The notes: generated by a model not told the origin, from the letters alone. A stretch of 64,000 nucleotides of DNA from Endomychus coccineus (GCA_958510875.1 OY294067.1:233273771-233337770); one strand, 5' to 3'. Positions 34,211 through 46,660 are shown, numbered from the stretch's first letter. Program-made: numbers and translations.

Positions 34211-36509
34211 AGTAATTTAGTAATTTAGTAATTTATTCATGCTAATATACAATGGTATTTGCACAAGTCTCACAACAAGAAATAAAATTAGGACATAAGT
34301 ACAAGAAAATATTGTTAAAACTATGGAACAGATACTTTAAAATAATTGTGTTATAAAAACTACATATTAAACACTAATTACATGTAATTTAAATTGTAAA
34401 ATTATAAAACAAAATCACGTACCTATTTATGATTAAAAAAACATTTGTTGAGAGGATTTAAATCACTATTTTTTGTATATTATTATACTCCTCCACAGAA
34501 TAAAAAGATTTTTCAATAAAGTGTTTTTTTAATTTATCTCTAAAATATCTATATGGTAGGGCTTTGATATGTAGAGGCAGCTTATTAAAAAATTTGAAAC
34601 ATAAATAGTTTGGACCGTTTTGGGATTTCGAAAGTCTGATGTATGGAACCCTTATATCTCCAGACTGCCGTGTTTGATATTCGTGAATGTCCCTATTTAA
34701 GGTAACATTCCTAAGCTGCTTAAAAGCGTAACATAAGCATTCAAAGATGAACAGAGATGGGAGAGTGAATACCCAATTCAGAATAACTTTTTTTACAATT
34801 TTCTCTATATTCCAATCCATCTATGATTCTAATTGCTCTCCGCTGCAACCTGAAAATGATATCCCCACCTGAACAGTGACCCCAAACTAATATAGCATAT
34901 CTCATATGTGAGTCACATAGCGCAAAGTAAGCCGCTCGTAAGATTTGTTTGGAAATAGTTTGAGAGAGACTTCGAAGAACAAAAATATTTCTACTTAGTT
35001 TGAGAGCAATGTGTTCAACGTGTAGATTCCAAGTAAGATTACTGTCAATGAGAACGCCCAGAAATTTTACAGGACCCGAATATTCATTCAAGATCATTTC
35101 ATTCCTTCTTAGTGTAAATAACATCCTATTAGTTTTACTTTCATTCATACATAGTAAATTAGCATTGTACCATTCCAATGCTTTGGAAAGAACAATTTTA
35201 CTTTTTTGTTATACATCATGTAGGTTACTGTCTTCTACCTGAAGTTCATTATCATCTGCATAAGATACACACTCCGCCAACGAAATGTAGTTTGGAAAAT
35301 CGTTTACATATATTAGAAAAAGTATTGGTCCTAATATAGATCCCTGCGGAACTCCTATGGTTATTTTCTTCATTTCGGAACAATTTTTATTGTAAAAAAC
35401 AGATTGATAGCGATCTTCTAGGTAAGATTTTATTAATAATGTGCTCTGTTTGTCAAAACCATACTTGGATAACTTTTGCAATAGAGTTTGATGAACAACA
35501 CAATCAAAAGCCTTAGATAGGTCTAAAAAAAATAAGGCTATGGAGAAATTTCCCTTTTCAAAGCAGTTTAATGTGGTTTTAACGAAGCGTTCAATAGCAT
35601 CTGAGGTGGATAGATTTTTTCTGAAGCCATATTGAGTGATGTTAAAGAGACTGTTACTTTCAAAGTAATCAACTATTCTTTTGTTTAGAACCTTCTCAAA
35701 TATTTTCGATAGGACAGGTAATAATGAAATGAGCCGATAATTAGACACAATCTCTTTATCACTTGTTTTAAAGATAGGAATTATTTTGGCTAGTTTCAAG
35801 CACTTTGGGAAAACATTATCCTTAATGCATCTATTTATAAGTTTTGTTAAAGGAATAACAATATTATCTATATTTTTTTTCAAAAGAATAGTTGATAAAC
35901 CAAAGCAATCAGAAGATTTGCTTTGCTTCATTTGATTGATTATATCTCGAATTTCAATAAATGTAACTTCGGAAAAAGAGAAAGTTGAATGTACTTCAGG
36001 TACGTTCATTATATCAATTGCATCAAGTCTATTTGTGTTTTGTATTGAACTTAAGTTTGTGAGGTATTGAGATGAAATAATCATTGAATTCGTTTGAATT
36101 TATGTTCACGTTAGAGTCATGAGAATAGTTATTTGATCGTTTTTGGTTGATAATAGTCCACATAGTTTTAGTTTTGTTATTAGCCTGTTTAATAATATTA
36201 TCATTAGCTGATATTCGAGCATTTTTTAAAGCGGTCTTATAGCGTATTCTTAGTTTATTTCTAGCAATCTTCAATTCATTTGTTTTAATATTACTATACA
36301 TATCCGAAACTAATTCTAAACTATTTCGCATATTTTGTAAATCTTCTGTGAACCATCTTATACCCGAATAAAATAGAGCAGTGCAGAATCTAAATTTCTC
36401 AGATGGATTCAATAACACAATCAATTTCTCACAGTTCGCTGACAAGGAAATGAAAACATGCAAGTTAAGAAAGGGCTCCAGAGCTAGTAGTACATACCAA
36501 TGAGTAAAT
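34211..36509 (-). mobile_element. 5'-truncated jockey/CR1-like LINE
   Basis: The element runs on the minus strand from within the endonuclease-RT linker to a 3' tail of about three copies of the 9-mer AAATTACTA (34211-34238). It is flanked by a 10-bp direct repeat. 5' truncation, a 3' microsatellite tail and short duplications are standard for LINEs of the jockey/CR1 group. It carries few lesions and is the youngest LINE in the window. Confidence 0.8.
34458..36463 (-). pseudogene. LINE ORF2: linker, reverse transcriptase, C-terminus
   Basis: Reverse transcriptase of a non-LTR element; it would copy element RNA at a nicked target. Order on the minus strand: linker (RWFTEDLQNMRNSLELVSDM, KTKTMWTIINQKRSNN); RT fingers (LLKKNIDNIVIPLTKLINRC, LKLAKIIPIFKTSDKE, QYGFRKNLSTSDAI); motif A (ALFFLDLSKAFDCVVH); motif B (IGVPQGSILGPILFLIYVND); catalytic motif C (SYADDNELQV, about 35270); thumb (KFLGVLIDSNLTWN, LRAAYFALCDSHMRYAILVW, RLQRRAIRIIDGLEY); C-terminus ending FYSVEEYNNIQKIVI. 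Lesions: a frameshift near 36080, one TAA at 35209-35211 (the frame continues in register after it), and a frameshift near 34780. All RT catalytic residues are readable. The endonuclease is absent. Confidence 0.9.
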
Positions 36510-36519
36510 TGAATATTTC
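36510..36519. repeat. Target-site duplication of LINE, 5' side
   Basis: Exact partner of 34201-34210. Confidence 0.6.
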
Positions 36520-37734
36520 AGAAATGAAACATAAGAACCACTAATTAAATTTCTCCATATAGGATTGCCCATGTTGTTAACTAAATAACAAATCAATATC
36601 AACCTTTTAAAGTTTCACAAAATCAAATGATTTTACAAAATCAGAAAAATTAGATCATTATTGATGTTTAAGTGAAGTAAATTCAATATAATAAATCTTT
36701 CTTGGGAAATAGTAACAAGTAAAATTATTTAAAAAATGTTCTCGCATTCCTAAAACATGGAAAATCCTATTTTGAAGATGGTCATCGAATTCCACCACAT
36801 CGACAAACAATGATATTCATGTGTATTGATGATCAAACGATGGTTAATCACGGAAAATAATTATATTGGCAAAATTTCATAAATGGTATACCATCGTGAA
36901 CTTGGCATTTGGAAAAGTTTCAATTTTTGTTTATCTAATGATGGTGAAACAAATTTATTGAAGGGATTCTATAGTCAGTCGAATGACGCTTTGGAATTAC
37001 AAATTTCCTAATTTGTGGTACTAATTTTACTTAGCTGAATTATTGGTACCATCAACACTTTAGGTGGGACGATTTTTAAATTGATCAAAAATATTCAATC
37101 ATTTTCGGATTTATAAGGATCAAGCTTAATGAATCTTTCTTCAATCGGTTTGATTCTATGACTATAGGCTTAAAGTTAGAGAGACAAAATATTGTTCAGG
37201 TTCAAGCCATCAGAACATCTCCTCTGATGAGTTCCGCCCTTATTTAACTAAGTGTCGAGGTATCACAGGCAAATTAATTTTCTTCAGGAAATGCTTTGTT
37301 TCTAATTCAGTTCAGTGATGATGTTTGGTGATAGGGGCATGTGGTGATAATGTTAATTTGAATGGAATGTACTTGGTCGCTTAAAGGCGTGTCAAGAACA
37401 GTGATACAAGTACGAAATTAAACTGCTTCCTATCACATTTAAGCGAGATAATGTTCAATGATTTATGGCGAGAACAAAAAGACAAAATATTGTTCCTTCA
37501 AATCATCTATCAAGCAGCCTTGATTGAAAAAGATAACTTCCAAAATGATACATGCTAATCTCGAAGAAACTACTAGGAACTTACTTAGAATTATGAGAAC
37601 TAGATTCCAAACTCTGCCAGTTAAGAGTAATTTACCCCTACTGGCTTGATCTTTTTATGGTTAAGTTACTGAAAATATTTTACTTCTCAAGTTCAAGTTT
37701 CCCATTTACTTTTCACTTCCCTATCACTATACAT
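36520..37734. other. Stretch without recognisable gene
   Basis: Unique-looking AT-rich sequence; nothing assigned. Confidence 0.45.
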
Positions 37735-38055
37735 AATATGTAATCGGGTCGAGAAAATTCCAGATTATCTCGGGAATATCCATTTTGACCCTTTCTGATT
37801 ACATCTTAGCTATTTTTGAGATGATGTTCCGGTCTGCATGAGTGCGTTCGTTCTTAACTCATTGTGGAGACAAGTACGTCGTTCCTTCTGGTCTTACGAA
37901 ATTGCAAATTCGCAAATCGCTTCAATGTGGTATCATTTCTAGAAATGGTAGCTTCCTTGCAAGTTGTACTTTTTCTATCATTATGACAACAGTGTCTTTC
38001 TGGTTATAAATATATTATTCCCACCCATATTTAACCAGCAGATGAGTTAAAATTT
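37735..38055 (+). repeat. Dispersed repeat R, copy 1
   Basis: Shares an ordered set of phrases with 46850-47370: tgtaatcgg near the start, an actgtggaga/cattgtggaga phrase, gaaattgcaaattcgcaaat against gaaattttgcagatcgc, aatggtagcttcc against gcggtagctcc, and ggttataaatatat against ggctacaaatatat, then a cctgcagaa-type phrase. Similarity is moderate. No coding frame. Confidence 0.6.
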
Positions 38056-38059
38056 AAAA

Positions 38060-38490
38060 AAATTACGTTGTCGAAGTGATTCACATATTTCTGTTCCTCG
38101 TCATAGAGGAGTCTGATATCTATAGAAATTTTTGTAATCGCGATGACAAACGGAAAAGTGAAATCATTTCTCAAATTGAAATTTGATTTTAGTAATTCAG
38201 AACCATATTATGTTGAAGAACCGTTAGCTGCGAATAAATTATAATTTGATTTGTTGCTAACTGATTTGACTATTTTGTGTGGAATGCAGGAAACGCCAGC
38301 ACCAGTGTCGAATAAAAATCTTATTTTGTTATTCATATCTGTGATGAATAAACGACTTGTTGTAACGGACCTAACATCAGTCGTTAATATATTAGGGGTT
38401 ATTAGTTTAAGGATAGATGAGTATTATTATAAGAACAAGGTTTCATTCACTTTTTTGCTTCAGATCCAAAATTAGAATAATACCAACAAT
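38060..38490 (-). pseudogene. Ty3/gypsy gag end and aspartic protease relic
   Basis: On the minus strand, WYYSNFGSEAKK and MKPCSYNN stand where this retroelement group has a zinc-knuckle-like CxYHxxFGxxAxKCxxPC motif at the end of Gag. The protease follows: SRLFITDMNNKIRFLFDTGA (catalytic DTG), GVSCIPHKIVKSVSN, NYNLFAANGSS, YGSELLKSNFNLRNDFTFPF and VIAI. This is the usual order for Ty3/gypsy protease up to the second strand pair. A stop interrupts after AANGSS, and the second half (FLYYYD-type) is degenerate. RT, RNase H, integrase and LTRs are not present, so it is a small fragment. Confidence 0.75.
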
Positions 38491-38742
38491 GTGTATTATT
38501 TTGAGAATTCCGATTTAAATTTGTTTGTCTATGACGACTCGACGACCTACTTCGTGGTTTATGAAAATTTGATTGAGGTTTGAGTTTGAGAAACATCACA
38601 AATTTTGTCGGCAATATAGTAATACTATCAGTTTTGTCTGAAGATACTGAAGCACCTAGTATGCTTGGTGAAAGTTTTCGTAGCTATAACTTTTCCAATC
38701 AATCAGTACTAACTGCTGAGTTCTGAATTTGAAAGGAGATCT
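38491..38742. other. Probable decayed gag upstream of protease
   Basis: Minus-strand sequence upstream of the zinc-knuckle remnant is full of stops; by position it could be Gag, but no motif is visible. Confidence 0.3.
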
Positions 38743-39195
38743 TCAAGCTTCTTTTCTTCGCTTTGTGAATATACGTTCAATTAGTGCCTTTTTTGGAATA
38801 GAATATGGATTATTATTGTCCCATGGATTTTGTATGTATGGAGCATAGTTACTGAAATAGTTCAATTCTTGTTTTAAACTGTACATATTTTCTGGTAATC
38901 GTTTCGATTCTGAATTGACGGCCGTTATGACTATGACGTCATCGATAATTTCCAGAATTGAACACCCTGTGAATTGTTTATAGTTCTTCCAATTTGCATC
39001 ACATTTTGGGGGCAACGTTGAGAGTTTGGGAATTATAGACGTTTGAAACGAGATAATTATAACTCCGTTAATGGAATGATTCAATTCATCATTCCTTTCA
39101 GTGATATATTTCTTTCTGAACACTCGGAAAGTTCGATTTTTAGTTTTTGAAACGACAATTTGACATAGTAATGGATCCAAACTTTTTGAATACAA
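38743..39195 (-). CDS. Unclassified open frame, 150 codons
   Basis: One of the longest open frames of the window. It reads as a basic, soluble protein: MYSKSLDPLLCQIVVSKTKN at the start, GCSILEIIDDVIVITAVNSE in the middle, YAPYIQNPWDNNNPYSIPKK and a basic end IFTKRRKEA. No signal peptide, membrane segment or recognised motif. It lies on the same strand as, and upstream of, the gypsy protease relic, but does not look like a typical Ty3/gypsy Gag. It may be a fragment of an unrecognised mobile element, a captured gene, or chance. Confidence 0.35.
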   Translation of the reverse strand: MYSKSLDPLLCQIVVSKTKNRTFRVFRKKYITERNDELNHSINGVIIISFQTSIIPKLSTLPPKCDANWKNYKQFTGCSILEIIDDVIVITAVNSESKRLPENMYSLKQELNYFSNYAPYIQNPWDNNNPYSIPKKALIERIFTKRRKEA

Positions 39196-40437
39196 AAAAA
39201 CGGATGATTCGATGCTGAGAATTCAGGGATTCAGGTGTTTCTTGCTCATATGATTTTGCTGTACTATATATTGTTTATTCTCAATCTACTGTCAGTAGAA
39301 AAAGAAAAAAGTTAAAAATATGAAACTATCAACAAAATTTCTGACCCAGGTAGTAATTTATTAATCGACGTGAAACTGTATTATAGTATTAGTAGATATC
39401 GAAGAAAATAAACATGCCTACAAATTGCTGCCGATAACACCTTAAGTAACATTGATATCGGGTATTTGCAAAAGTCAAAAAGTCAAATATATCACCCTCA
39501 TGAAGTTCATATGGTACAGGAACTTAACGCAAATGATCCGGAAGTGAGTTTTGCCAAATAATGAAAGCCTGGTTCCTGCGAATCTCTTGTTTGACAAAAG
39601 AATTGCTTTTCTCTGACGAAATAACTTTTTTTTTAAATGGAACCTCAAAAAACAAAATTGCCGATATTGGAGCCGAGAAAATCCCCATTGGCTGATGGAG
39701 TCCCATATGTAATAGCTCAGAAAATAAGAATGGATCATATTTCTTCGAGAACAACTAAATTGTGAACGTTATTTGCTCTTTTTAAGCAATTATCCAATAC
39801 CGACAAGGGGTTAGTTTTTTCCCTGATAATGTTAATGAAATAGACAGGACTGTTTGGTATCAGCAAGATTTTTTAGTTGTAGTCCGTGAATATGTGAACG
39901 AAGTCTTTCGCAATATGTGTATTGGCAAATGAGATACAATAGAGTGGCCAGCTCTTTCACTCTATCTTACGCTGCTTGATTTATAACTGTGGGATTATTC
40001 GAAATCAAGACTATACTTCAATAGTCCGAACAATATTGAACTTTTGAAAATCAAAGTAAGAGCGAAGAAATTGAACAAAACCATTTAAAATGTTGTTGAT
40101 ACGTTTCACAAAAGCCTTTATTAGTGTCAAGAAGCACGACAGTTTGAACATTTGCTCTGACATAATTTATTTTTCGATACTCACATGATCATCTATCGCA
40201 CACGTTAAGATAAGTATTTTCAATTTATTTCTTTCTCAGGATAATCAATTTACCAATGAACTCTCCAAAATTAGGTATTACTCAAATAATTAGAGAGGTA
40301 GTTGTCCTTCCGTAGGTGTTGAGAGTGTGGATCAATTCATTATTATGTCAAAGAGTGTGGTTTCAGAACGATTCACCTGTCCGAGATCGTGGAATAAATA
40401 TGTCACCGAACAGCAGTGATGAATTTAAGCAATACTA
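39196..40437. other. Stretch without recognisable gene
   Basis: A phrase at 39349 (tgacccaggtagtaatttat) resembles the PLE terminus, but no further PLE sequence follows. Overlapping minus-strand frames at 39475-39754 show no motif. Confidence 0.4.
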
Positions 40438-41215
40438 TTGCCGGAGTATGATGGTAAACTTCATACCGCTTTCTCATCTAGAGCTCCTTTACCCTCTAAT
40501 GAAGCCAGGGGAGGGAGACAGAGACAAGTTGACGTAATTAATGGAGATCTGGCTAACATTCTGAGATGGAGATCTGATCTTGTAGAGCTTAATGCAACGA
40601 AGCCTCAAGCTTACGTCTTCTCCAGGAAGGCTGATCCCACAATCTCTAATATGATGGTATCAAGTACAACTATTCCTATGAAGTCTTCCATATTTATGCT
40701 CGGGATTACCACCAACAGCACCATCTTCATTTGACGACCAAGTGAGGTTCATTGCGAAACCGCTCCACAAAAACTTGGTTTTCTATTCCGAGCCAACACC
40801 CACTCTACATCCCAGCAGCTCCTCATAATCTACGAAGCACAGAATCGACCTGTCCTGTAGTTCGGCTCCCAAACATACGCTGAAGCTCTTGGACCCTATC
40901 CAAAAAAGATCTATTCGTATGATTCACACTCACGAGCTGATTGACCTCTCTAGAACTCGTAGGAAGGTGGGAGATCTCTCGCTTTTCTATAGATATTTCC
41001 ATGGTCGATTTTCATCAGAAATCTCGTATGTTATTCCTCTACAGAGATTCCAGATAGGTAAACTAGACGGGCTCGAACTAGTCATCCCTTCATTGTCAAG
41101 CTCAAGACCAGCCAAACTTATTCCTACCATACTTCTTTTTTTTATCGAACAGGGAAGTTGTGGAACCTTCCACCTAGTGAGACCTTTCCTTTAAGTTGGA
41201 AAAACTAGGTTACAA
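40438..41215 (+). pseudogene. Jockey-like LINE RT C-terminal relic (J2)
   Basis: Same family as the relic at 24188-25236. HTAFSSRAPLPSNEARGGRQ (about 40456) corresponds to the segment just after the catalytic box. VINGDLANILRWRSDLVELN, ATKPQAYVFSRKADP, QKLGFLFRANTHSTS and LLIIYEAQNRP follow, then LDPIQKRSIRMIHTHELIDL and RRKVGDLSLFYRYFHGRFSS with SEISY, then LSSSRPAKLIPT and SCGTFHLVRPF. Several frameshifts. The catalytic FADD box itself is lost at the 5' edge. Confidence 0.85.
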
Positions 41216-43919
41216 ACGTCTATAATTCCCGAACTCTCAACGTTGGACACAAACTAGTGCGAGTGGATTCTGAAATCAGCTGTTCATACAGATTACAAAA
41301 ATCGAAGAACTCATCGATAACCTGCAGAAGTCTTCAAAAACGGGATAATGTGCAAACAAAAGGAGGAGAAACTAATTTCCAGTTTATAATCAGCAAGCGA
41401 TATTTTTCCATGGAGTTTTAATCGGTTACAAAATTCAATGATTACATATAAGTGGAAACAGAGTATTTTCGAAGAATAGAATGAATGAAATTGAATGAAA
41501 TGGAATGAAACTAGCGCTATATTTCGCAATAAGAAGACTCAGGGGCTCGTTAATCACTGACACAGTCTGGCGTTAAAAGTTAAAAACCCTGAGAATTAAA
41601 GCGATAAATGTCGTTTATCAGGTACTGAAGGAAGTTAGCTCGATAACTATGCAGAACATTCGAGATTAAACAGCAACAGAAATAGTATCTGTCATCAATA
41701 GATCCTCATGGGCTGTTAACCTTTGAGTCACATCGCTACGTACTTTGTCGACAGACATTCAACATCTCTTCTGTTTTGTATGATGCGAATTACGCTTGTG
41801 ACGCAGCATACCTTTCCTATTCCTCACTACAATATTTTGATGAATATCAAGTAAAAGTTAATTTGATATTAAAGCAGGTAATACTGCAAGGTATTCATTG
41901 ATGAACTATAAAACAAGTTGAATTCGAGAATACATGTGTTGTATTTATGATACAAGTGTCAAATGCTTAGAACATTAGTGTGAATAGGTGTTGATCCAAA
42001 CCAGTGCCTTTAAACACACTTTCTACAAGTGTAGCATGAGCTATTTTCTGAAAAAATATATCATATTGAGATAATTTAAAATAAAAATTGGCAAACTTTC
42101 CACATATCTACCTGTACCTATATACAAATTCTAGATCATCCACTTCATGAAGTTACGAAGGTACAGTTTGGTTGTTGTTTTGCTTACAAAGGAATATTAC
42201 TGTTCTTTTGTAAAAGAAAAGAACGAAATATTCAAGTATTTGAATTGCGTTTTGTTGAAAAACAAAAATGATAATCATGAATCATTCCAAAGATGATTTT
42301 GATTAATCATCACAATACAGGAGAAGGAGCAATGTGAAGCTTATTAAAGCAACTTACAAAAACTTTTTGTTGGTTTACAAAAATCAAAAGTATCTACCAA
42401 AAGTTGATACTCGATGATAAAATCTACATTATCCAAGAACAAAAGTGTAAACATACGTAGGTACAATACTCTAAGTGATTTGTAAATATTAAAAATAAAT
42501 AATAACTGAATACTTGGATTATTATTAAATAAGAATTTTGTTCCATTCGATCACATTCCGAACTATTGCGAAAATTAAATTCATGTTCTAAATTGACGTT
42601 TTCCACATTGACGTGACAATGGAGAGCCTCCTATTTTGAGTACCAAGAAAACTTTTAACTTTTGTCAACCCACCCACAAAGTGCTTCATATAATTTGTGA
42701 CATGAGCATTTCTTTGGAAAATTATAATGAAGACAAGGGGCTCGTGATTATTACTATCAATGAACAATGAAAAACCATTTTCAATTAACAAATGGAATGT
42801 CTTTTATAACAAATGGAATATCTCGGGCTCTTTTAATCCAAAGTTTCTAAAATTTGGTACGATGGAGCTTTTTGGTTCACTGAACCTGAATCTGTAAGAA
42901 AATGAAAATTCGACCCATTTGCTGGGAAACCCGGGACATTATAACAAATCTTAGCAACAAACAAAATTTTTTCTCTGACTGGAGTGACATTGAAATAATA
43001 AAATGCCGTGATATATCTCGGTACAAATTTTACTAAATGTAGGAAAATTGGGGAAAATTCTAGGGAAATTTTGTCGTTTTTCCTTCATATATTTATTTTA
43101 TGTGATCTGAGTCATTTCTGACAATTTTCTCCATTCATTGATATATTATCGATTGAACTACTAGCCATGTAGGTTGTTATTCAAATTTTAATCACATCAA
43201 ATGAATCCGAGTGGATTCAGTCGTGACCTTTATGAAGCTATATTATGGATACGAGTCTACCTAGTAAAACTGCACATAATGCTAAGAAAATTGAATGTAG
43301 TAAAGAAACTAGATTTTTTTCTTGAGGAATTCTACATTGATCAATTATGCTTCTATTCCCATACCATCGAACATAAGCCCAGGGATTGCATCCTTGACAC
43401 ACGCAAGTTGCAATAACTAATCACTGGTGGGGATAATTGGACGGTAACGGAAGAGAACTTCTATAGCAGAGGAACGTACCTGAATCTTGTACCAGAACGG
43501 AATTGTTGGCACTTGTTAGTTGAGTTAATGATAAATAGAAGTGCTCTGAATTTGTATATTTATAAATGACAATTTTCGTATGCCTGTTCGCTTTCAATGT
43601 TACTTATAAATTCTGAAGTTAACGAATAATGTAGAACGCAAATAATTCCACTTAATCGGCTCTTGAGAAAATCAGACCTCACGACTCCGAGCTATTTTCT
43701 TTGAAGTATGTCAAGGATGACCACAATGAAGGAAATCAAAATATGAGTGCATTATGATTCAAATTTTTCTGGAACGGTTTTGCTGAGCTATTGAGTAGTT
43801 ATCAATTCAATATCGATTTAATTATCCAAATCGTATATGTATGTTAATGCAATAACCATATACAGTTATAGCAGCTAAAGTTCATGTCATGTATTGGAAT
43901 GCATGTCATCGAATGCAAA
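41216..43919. other. Long stretch without recognisable gene
   Basis: Open frames (43201-43416 on plus; 42588-42791 on minus) carry no recognisable motif. A short reiteration, gaatgaaattgaatgaaatg, lies near 41480. Confidence 0.45.
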
Positions 43920-43924
43920 TTAAC

Positions 43925-43985
43925 AAAAATTCAATTTTGGGTCTAAATAATGGTCAATTACTCGGAAATGCTCAGATAAAAAACC
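43925..43985. repeat. Fragment of the fold-back repeat
   Basis: ttttgggtctaaataatggt followed by caattactcggaaatg matches the right arm of the element at 12846-14096 (near 13681-13715) with few differences. Confidence 0.6.
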
Positions 43986-44289
43986 TTGGCATCAACTTCA
44001 TCAACTAGCAACAATAACAAACATTTTCCTCTTTAGCCTACTGAATTAACTGGGCAGCTCCAAGAAATTGCCTGGATGAAAAACCTTGGCACTATGTATA
44101 AGAATTTCATGCTTTTCAATATACTCCTAAAGAGGGTACGTGCAATAAAAAAGTCCAAAACTCGAGGTGGCTGTAGCTTGGAAATACCTGACAATACACG
44201 TTTAGGCCTGTGAGAACTTTTGTACATTAAACCTTCCTACACCAATATACAGTAGTGCCAAGGTGTATTCAGTCAGGCTAATCATCGTG

Positions 44290-44720
44290 CTGGAGGAGAA
44301 GTTCAAATATAATATTCAGGCACGACACTCTCACCTACGGCCAGCTTTCAGCAAATGTTAACAAGATGACACGTGCCCTTATGGTGTGCAGATGGAAGAT
44401 GGGTAGTTCACTCGACATATCACTCTGGATGTAGGTACACCAAGATGATGAGGCATATACTCACCTATGAAGCGATAGCCTGAAGCAATAGAACCAAGCC
44501 AATTACAAAAAATGGAATAGTGTAAGAATCCAAAGCCCGTATGCATATCTCTAACTGGGGTACCAAGATTTCCCCTCACGGCTGACATGGTGAGAATACT
44601 AGGAGTAAGCCGCCCACCCCTCCATGAATAGAAGAGCTGCAAAATAATCATGTTCAACAGAAGCAGAGAAGATTCTCAGGGAGGAATAGAATTTTGGAGG
44701 AAGGATAACGACTATCTGAA
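44290..44720 (+). pseudogene. I/R1-like LINE fragment after the RT
   Basis: Phrases in order: LIIVLEEKFKYNIQ (family type YLGVILDSKLTWN-HI), MTRALMVCRWKMGSSLDISL (family type AL-VCRR-G--WGL-P), then a TYEAIASGSIEPSQLQKMEQ phrase (R-KL-K-QR position) and LTADMVRILGVSRPPLHE where TAALE-LL-LPPLH is expected. This is the region between RT and RNase H in elements that encode RNase H. Stops and frame changes occur throughout. Weak conservation, so the clade is tentative. Confidence 0.55.
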
Positions 44721-44779
44721 GATGCCGCACCCAATAGGCCTAGCACCTAGAGACGACATGGACAAGGTGTTCATATTTA

Positions 44780-45140
44780 CTAAAAACGTATATGTACTTC
44801 CAACAAGACGGTGGACCTCTTCATAATGGCAAATTTGTGACATAGTAGCTGGATAATATATTTCATTATAGTTAAACTGGTGGGTTTGGTCCTGTGAGAT
44901 GACCTCCAAGAATTCCCGACTTGAATCAGCTGCATTTTTTTTTAGGGGTGTTTGAAGCAACGGACTTACAGCGAAGTCATTAACACTAGAGAACAGTTAC
45001 TAGAACGAATTACAATCGCTGCAAATGAAGTTCGTGTTAACTTAAATATGCGCCATATGTTTATATAGCTAATACGACTAGGTATGCATTGCACTTCGAT
45101 CATTTACTATAGCTCTTTAATAATACTTGTGTTATTTTTC
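44780..45140 (+). pseudogene. DUF4817-like DDE transposase C-terminal half
   Basis: YVLPTRRWTSS in one frame and MYFQQDGGPLHNGKFVT in another mark the second catalytic aspartate (family QQDGAPAH). FGPVR-PPRIPDLNQLHFFL follows (family WPPRSPDLTPLDFFLW), then an REQLLERIT-type stretch in shifted frame (about 44990-45010), AANEVRVNLNMR, and ALHFDHLL before a stop near 45112 (family HFEHLL end). The match is clear but frameshifts break it in at least three places. Confidence 0.75.
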
Positions 45141-46179
45141 TGTATTGTTTTTTTAATTTCAAAATCATTTCAAAACTAAGTCTTATGTCTTATTTTATTG
45201 ATAAATTGTTTTTTTCCGTTGAATGTTTTACACATAGTTTTATCATAAGAAGTCAGAATACTCCTTTGTAGTAAAATAATGGCACAATCTGAAAAATTTA
45301 TTAGTATTAATATTATTTTAAGAGGCGCATAGTGCTGATTATACGCCACTGGCTTTCTATATTTTGCTAACTCTAGACAGGGTAATATCTATTAATAGTG
45401 ACCTTCATAACATCAAATTTCAAAACAATCTTTTCAAGTGTTTGGGAGATATGAAAAGAACTCTTTTCTTCATAAATTTCAACACCTTGTATCTTTGTAA
45501 GGAGGAATGTTAGAACAAAAACTTGGTTTTGGCGAGGAGAATGTTGAGTTATATTTTTCCCATCTACTCCTGACTCAACCTGTATAGGAAAAAAACGTTA
45601 CTTAGTAATGATTAATAATCACAAGTATTCTTTACAAGACTGCATAGAAGGGGATGAGACACCGATGCATATGCTCAGTAACTGCGAAGCTATACTTACC
45701 AGAAGAAGCAACTGCTTCGGAACATACGACAATACCGTAAAGGAAATTACACCATTGGAGTAGGAGAAATTACTAATAGGATTAATTACTGTGGAACAGT
45801 ACCATGAGGGAGATACACTAGTCATTTAGATGCAGTAGGAACAACACCCTGATCAAAATTAACTTTATATTTAATCTTCCAATGTTTGTTCATTCTGGTA
45901 GATAATGCTTTCAAATTGAGTGTATATCATAAATCAAATTTCAGAGGACAGCTTATGTTATTTTAGTGATTTTCAAAGTTGATATGAAAAGTACACTCAG
46001 TTCAAATGTTGTATGTACTGAATCTATACCAGCTTAGTACCTGCTTCTTGGCAGTATATTTTTATTCCATCGAGGATGTTAAAAACTGCTTGCGATGTAA
46101 AACTGTATTATCCATTGGTGCATTAAATGAAATGGAGGAAATTAGGTGTCATGTTGGAAAAGGCTGTAGCAGATATTAA
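45141..46179. other. Stretch without gene; possible transposon end
   Basis: Phrases such as caccttgtatctttgtaagg (45482) and gactcaacctgtatagg (45575) resemble ends of Tc1-type elements and may be the distal terminus of the transposon that carried the frame at 44780-45140. Otherwise nothing. Confidence 0.4.
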
Positions 46180-46660
46180 AAAACTTGCAAAAGTAATCAT
46201 GCTGCTATCTCGGTGGGATGTAGCGGACACCGCCGCGGGAAACGGGTAACGAGGGTCGGAAAGTGTAGCGAGTTTGTTAAAACTGTTAACGAATCTGAAA
46301 ATCCTTAAAAAGTGGTCCTAACTTTATAAAGTCTCGAGATTCGATAGAGTGCGCGGCTGCTATAAAAATTAAGCTTCACACAGCATCAGCGACGTTCATT
46401 ACTGCGCCACATAACCGTAAAAAAGCACCCCGTTCCACCATTCTTACTCCCCAACCGATTCCATTATACTTTCCGCGTGCTGTTAATCTTGGAAAGTAAA
46501 ACTTATGCAAACGAGCCTGCCGCGTGGTTTTACAAGCAACGTAATTTCAAGCAGGCTAGGGCGGGCAATGTCGCTTGTTTTTACATAACGTCATCGCTGA
46601 GATGAAGGCGCCTGTCACCTACATATGCGCATCTTCGGGACAATACGAGATGAACCATCC
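46180..46660. promoter_or_regulatory. GC/CpG-rich island, unassigned
   Basis: GC and CpG rise sharply (gcggacaccgccgcgggaaa near 46220; gtgcgcggctgctataaa near 46350; gcctgccgcgtggttttac near 46517). The phrase ctgctataaaaattaag holds a TATA-like box. No open frame. It may be a promoter or first-exon region of a host gene, but there is no coding evidence. Confidence 0.3.

Noticed and set aside
39349..39370. PLE terminus (tgacccaggta...)
   Set aside because: Only about 15 bases match and no adjoining PLE sequence is present.
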